From CAYZJV01 sp049310885 (GTDB lineage Bacteria; Spirochaetota; Spirochaetia; Sphaerochaetales; Sphaerochaetaceae): DNA of 64,000 nt. The DNA lies in contig NZ_JBMDYO010000001.1 in assembly GCF_049310885.1 (NCBI RefSeq), positions 62,001 through 126,000 of the forward strand. Reading direction: 5' to 3'. A program made the translations under genes and the position numbers. The notes beneath the pieces were generated by a model. It made no database searches, was not told where the DNA came from, and saw only the letters and a list, made by a program, of their open reading frames with translations. Below are positions 62,752-64,000 of this stretch, piece by piece. The first letter of the stretch is position 1. The number at the start of each line of letters is the position of its first letter.

Positions 62752-62761
62752 AACTTCACTC

Positions 62762-63823
62762 CTATGCTTTCGCTTGTTGTAAAACAGCCTCGGCCTGTTG
62801 TCTTCTGAGTTTTCTCTTGTTCTTATAACTATCAAGAAGCCTTGGCAACAAAACCGCAATGATCAGCAGGGTTCCTATAACGATAGTCATGATGGTTCCA
62901 GATAATTTCAACAATCCCATGCCAAATTTCAAGTAGCCTACCAGGAATGAGGCGATTACTACCCCGTACATGGTTCCTTTTCCACCAGTGATCGCCACAC
63001 CCCCAAGAACAACAAGAGTGATGACCTCAAGATCCCAGTTCAATGCGATATTCGAGCGGGCACTCAGGATTCTGCTGGTTAAAAGTATCCCAGCTATTCC
63101 GGCGAATATCCCCATCAGCGTATAGTTTATAATTCTGACCTGCTTCACCTTGATTCCTGTAAAACGGGCTGCTTCAGGACTGCTTCCTATAGCATACAGT
63201 CTCCGTCCGTAAGACGTCTTGTGGAGCACGAAGCCCATGATTACTGCAAGTATGAGATAGAGTACCAATTCGAAGGGAATTATTGTTCCTGGAATGAATT
63301 GTTGTCCGAAAAATCCGAACTCGGGCGGATATGAAGTCAGAGCCCGTTCTTCCAAAGCAGCTTGTGCTATTCCCCGATAGATCGATTGTGTAGCCAAGGT
63401 AACGGCAATAGCAGGCATATTAAATCCCGTTATCAACAACCCGTTAACCATTCCTGCTGCCGCTCCGACAGCTATACCAATGAGGATCAATCCTGGAGTT
63501 CCAACACCAGATGCACTTGCGGTTCCTACTGCATATGCACAAAGGGCGATTATGCTGGCAATGGAAATATCGATATCACCACACATAATAATGAATATCA
63601 TAGGAAGGGCCATAATAGCCTTTTCAGAAAACTGGAATGTAGCATTCATCAGATTGAAGTAATCGAGAAACCAAGGAGAAAGGTTTGAAAAGATAAGAAC
63701 CATGAGTACGAAGATGATTCCCAAAAGGAATTCCCATTTTGTGAAGAGTTCAATAAGTCGATTCTTCCAACCGAATTCCTCTATGAGTCGCGTCTTAGCG
63801 ACTAAGTCACGTTGTTCAGCCAT
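62762..63823 (-). CDS. Rhamnose/ribose-type ABC transporter permease
   Basis: 353 residues with eight to ten membrane spans of the CUT2 (ribose/AI-2/rhamnose) permease family. It includes FIIMCGDIDISIASIIALCAYAVG, GLLITGFNMPAIAVTLATQSIYRGIA, AIGSSPEAARFTGIKV and LGGVAITGGKGTMYGVV. The position next to rhaM makes it a likely RhaQ. Basic C-terminal tail. Its ATG overlaps the stop of a second permease gene by one base (TAATG). Confidence 0.92.
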   Translation of the reverse strand: MAEQRDLVAKTRLIEEFGWKNRLIELFTKWEFLLGIIFVLMVLIFSNLSPWFLDYFNLMNATFQFSEKAIMALPMIFIIMCGDIDISIASIIALCAYAVGTASASGVGTPGLILIGIAVGAAAGMVNGLLITGFNMPAIAVTLATQSIYRGIAQAALEERALTSYPPEFGFFGQQFIPGTIIPFELVLYLILAVIMGFVLHKTSYGRRLYAIGSSPEAARFTGIKVKQVRIINYTLMGIFAGIAGILLTSRILSARSNIALNWDLEVITLVVLGGVAITGGKGTMYGVVIASFLVGYLKFGMGLLKLSGTIMTIVIGTLLIIAVLLPRLLDSYKNKRKLRRQQAEAVLQQAKA

Positions 63824-64000
63824 TATCGTGCCCTCCTCTGCTCAAGGAGCTTTCGGGTCTTACGTCCATCCACGACGGTATTGATTATCAAAGCAAGGAG
63901 GACGACCATACCCTGTACTAGGGTTTGATAGAATGTTGAAAGATAGACTACGGGAAGCGCGTTGTTTAGCACGCCCAAGAAGAGTGCTCCAAGCACTACC
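63823..64000 (-). CDS. Second rhamnose-type ABC permease, C-terminal part only
   Basis: The last 58 residues of a CUT2 permease (VVLGALFLGVLNNALPVV, FYQTLVQGMVVLLALI, then a basic tail DGRKTRKLLEQRRAR) run off the window edge. The stop TAA at 63825-63823 overlaps the next ATG by one base. It is the likely RhaP partner; the ATPase and binding-protein genes should lie beyond 64000. Confidence 0.88.
   Translation of the reverse strand, partial: VVLGALFLGVLNNALPVVYLSTFYQTLVQGMVVLLALIINTVVDGRKTRKLLEQRRAR

Overview
The window looks like a chromosomal segment of a free-living, saccharolytic, anaerobic or fermentative spirochaete, most like Sphaerochaeta or a close relative. This is an inference from gene content: binding-protein-dependent sugar, TRAP and tripartite carboxylate transporters, LacI-type sensors, loosely conserved lipoboxes, moderate GC and many Gram-negative style outer-membrane proteins. 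No rRNA, tRNA, phage, insertion sequence or CRISPR array was seen. Almost all of the sequence is coding. Operons are short, compact and mostly on the minus strand.

Layout. 1-2366: the end of a TRAP transporter large subunit and a LarA-like protein. 2400-7111: a GNAT acetyltransferase gene broken by an in-frame TGA, a TudS/DUF523 protein, a divergent pair of PLP enzymes (threonine-synthase-like and D-serine dehydratase/D-threonine aldolase-like) and a PAT-type acetyltransferase. 7172-13267: a minus-strand operon of an InlB/RCC1 lipoprotein, an SGNH hydrolase, a BNR/RCC1 secreted protein and MscS. 13402-16750: diaminopropionate ammonia-lyase, an outer-membrane protein, and glutathione peroxidase with an OhrR-type MarR regulator. 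16875-26299: a sugar-uptake locus made of a flavoprotein, a LacI-domain/histidine-kinase fusion, a NarL-type regulator, a sugar ABC transporter and a GH3 glycosidase.

26461-38980 is a mixed region: membrane carriers, two acyltransferases, YghZ-like aldo/keto reductase, an ABC exporter, a GPH symporter, envelope proteins and an arylsulfotransferase-like protein. 39046-48090 is a complete-looking D-glucarate (aldarate) catabolic cluster: two glucarate dehydratases around a TctCBA transporter, tartronate semialdehyde reductase, a DapA-family lyase and a divergent IclR regulator. 48409-53836 is a complete pyruvate dehydrogenase operon (aceE-aceF-lpd). 53913-62352 holds WrbA with its MarR regulator, RecQ followed by a GGDEF remnant, a giant beta-helix lipoprotein, a TspO-like protein and a two-gene permease. 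62431-64000 is the end of a rhamnose uptake operon.

The most notable points are: the LacI-sensor kinase locus with a nearby inverted repeat; a twin palindrome shared by the marR and wrbA promoters; a set of genes whose -10 box lies only 6-8 nt before the ATG, suggesting leaderless mRNAs; hairpins placed directly after both transporter binding-protein genes; an aldarate pathway that appears to use a DapA-family enzyme in place of GarL; and three gene lesions (in-frame TGA in a GNAT gene, no canonical start for the GPH symporter, truncated GGDEF after recQ).
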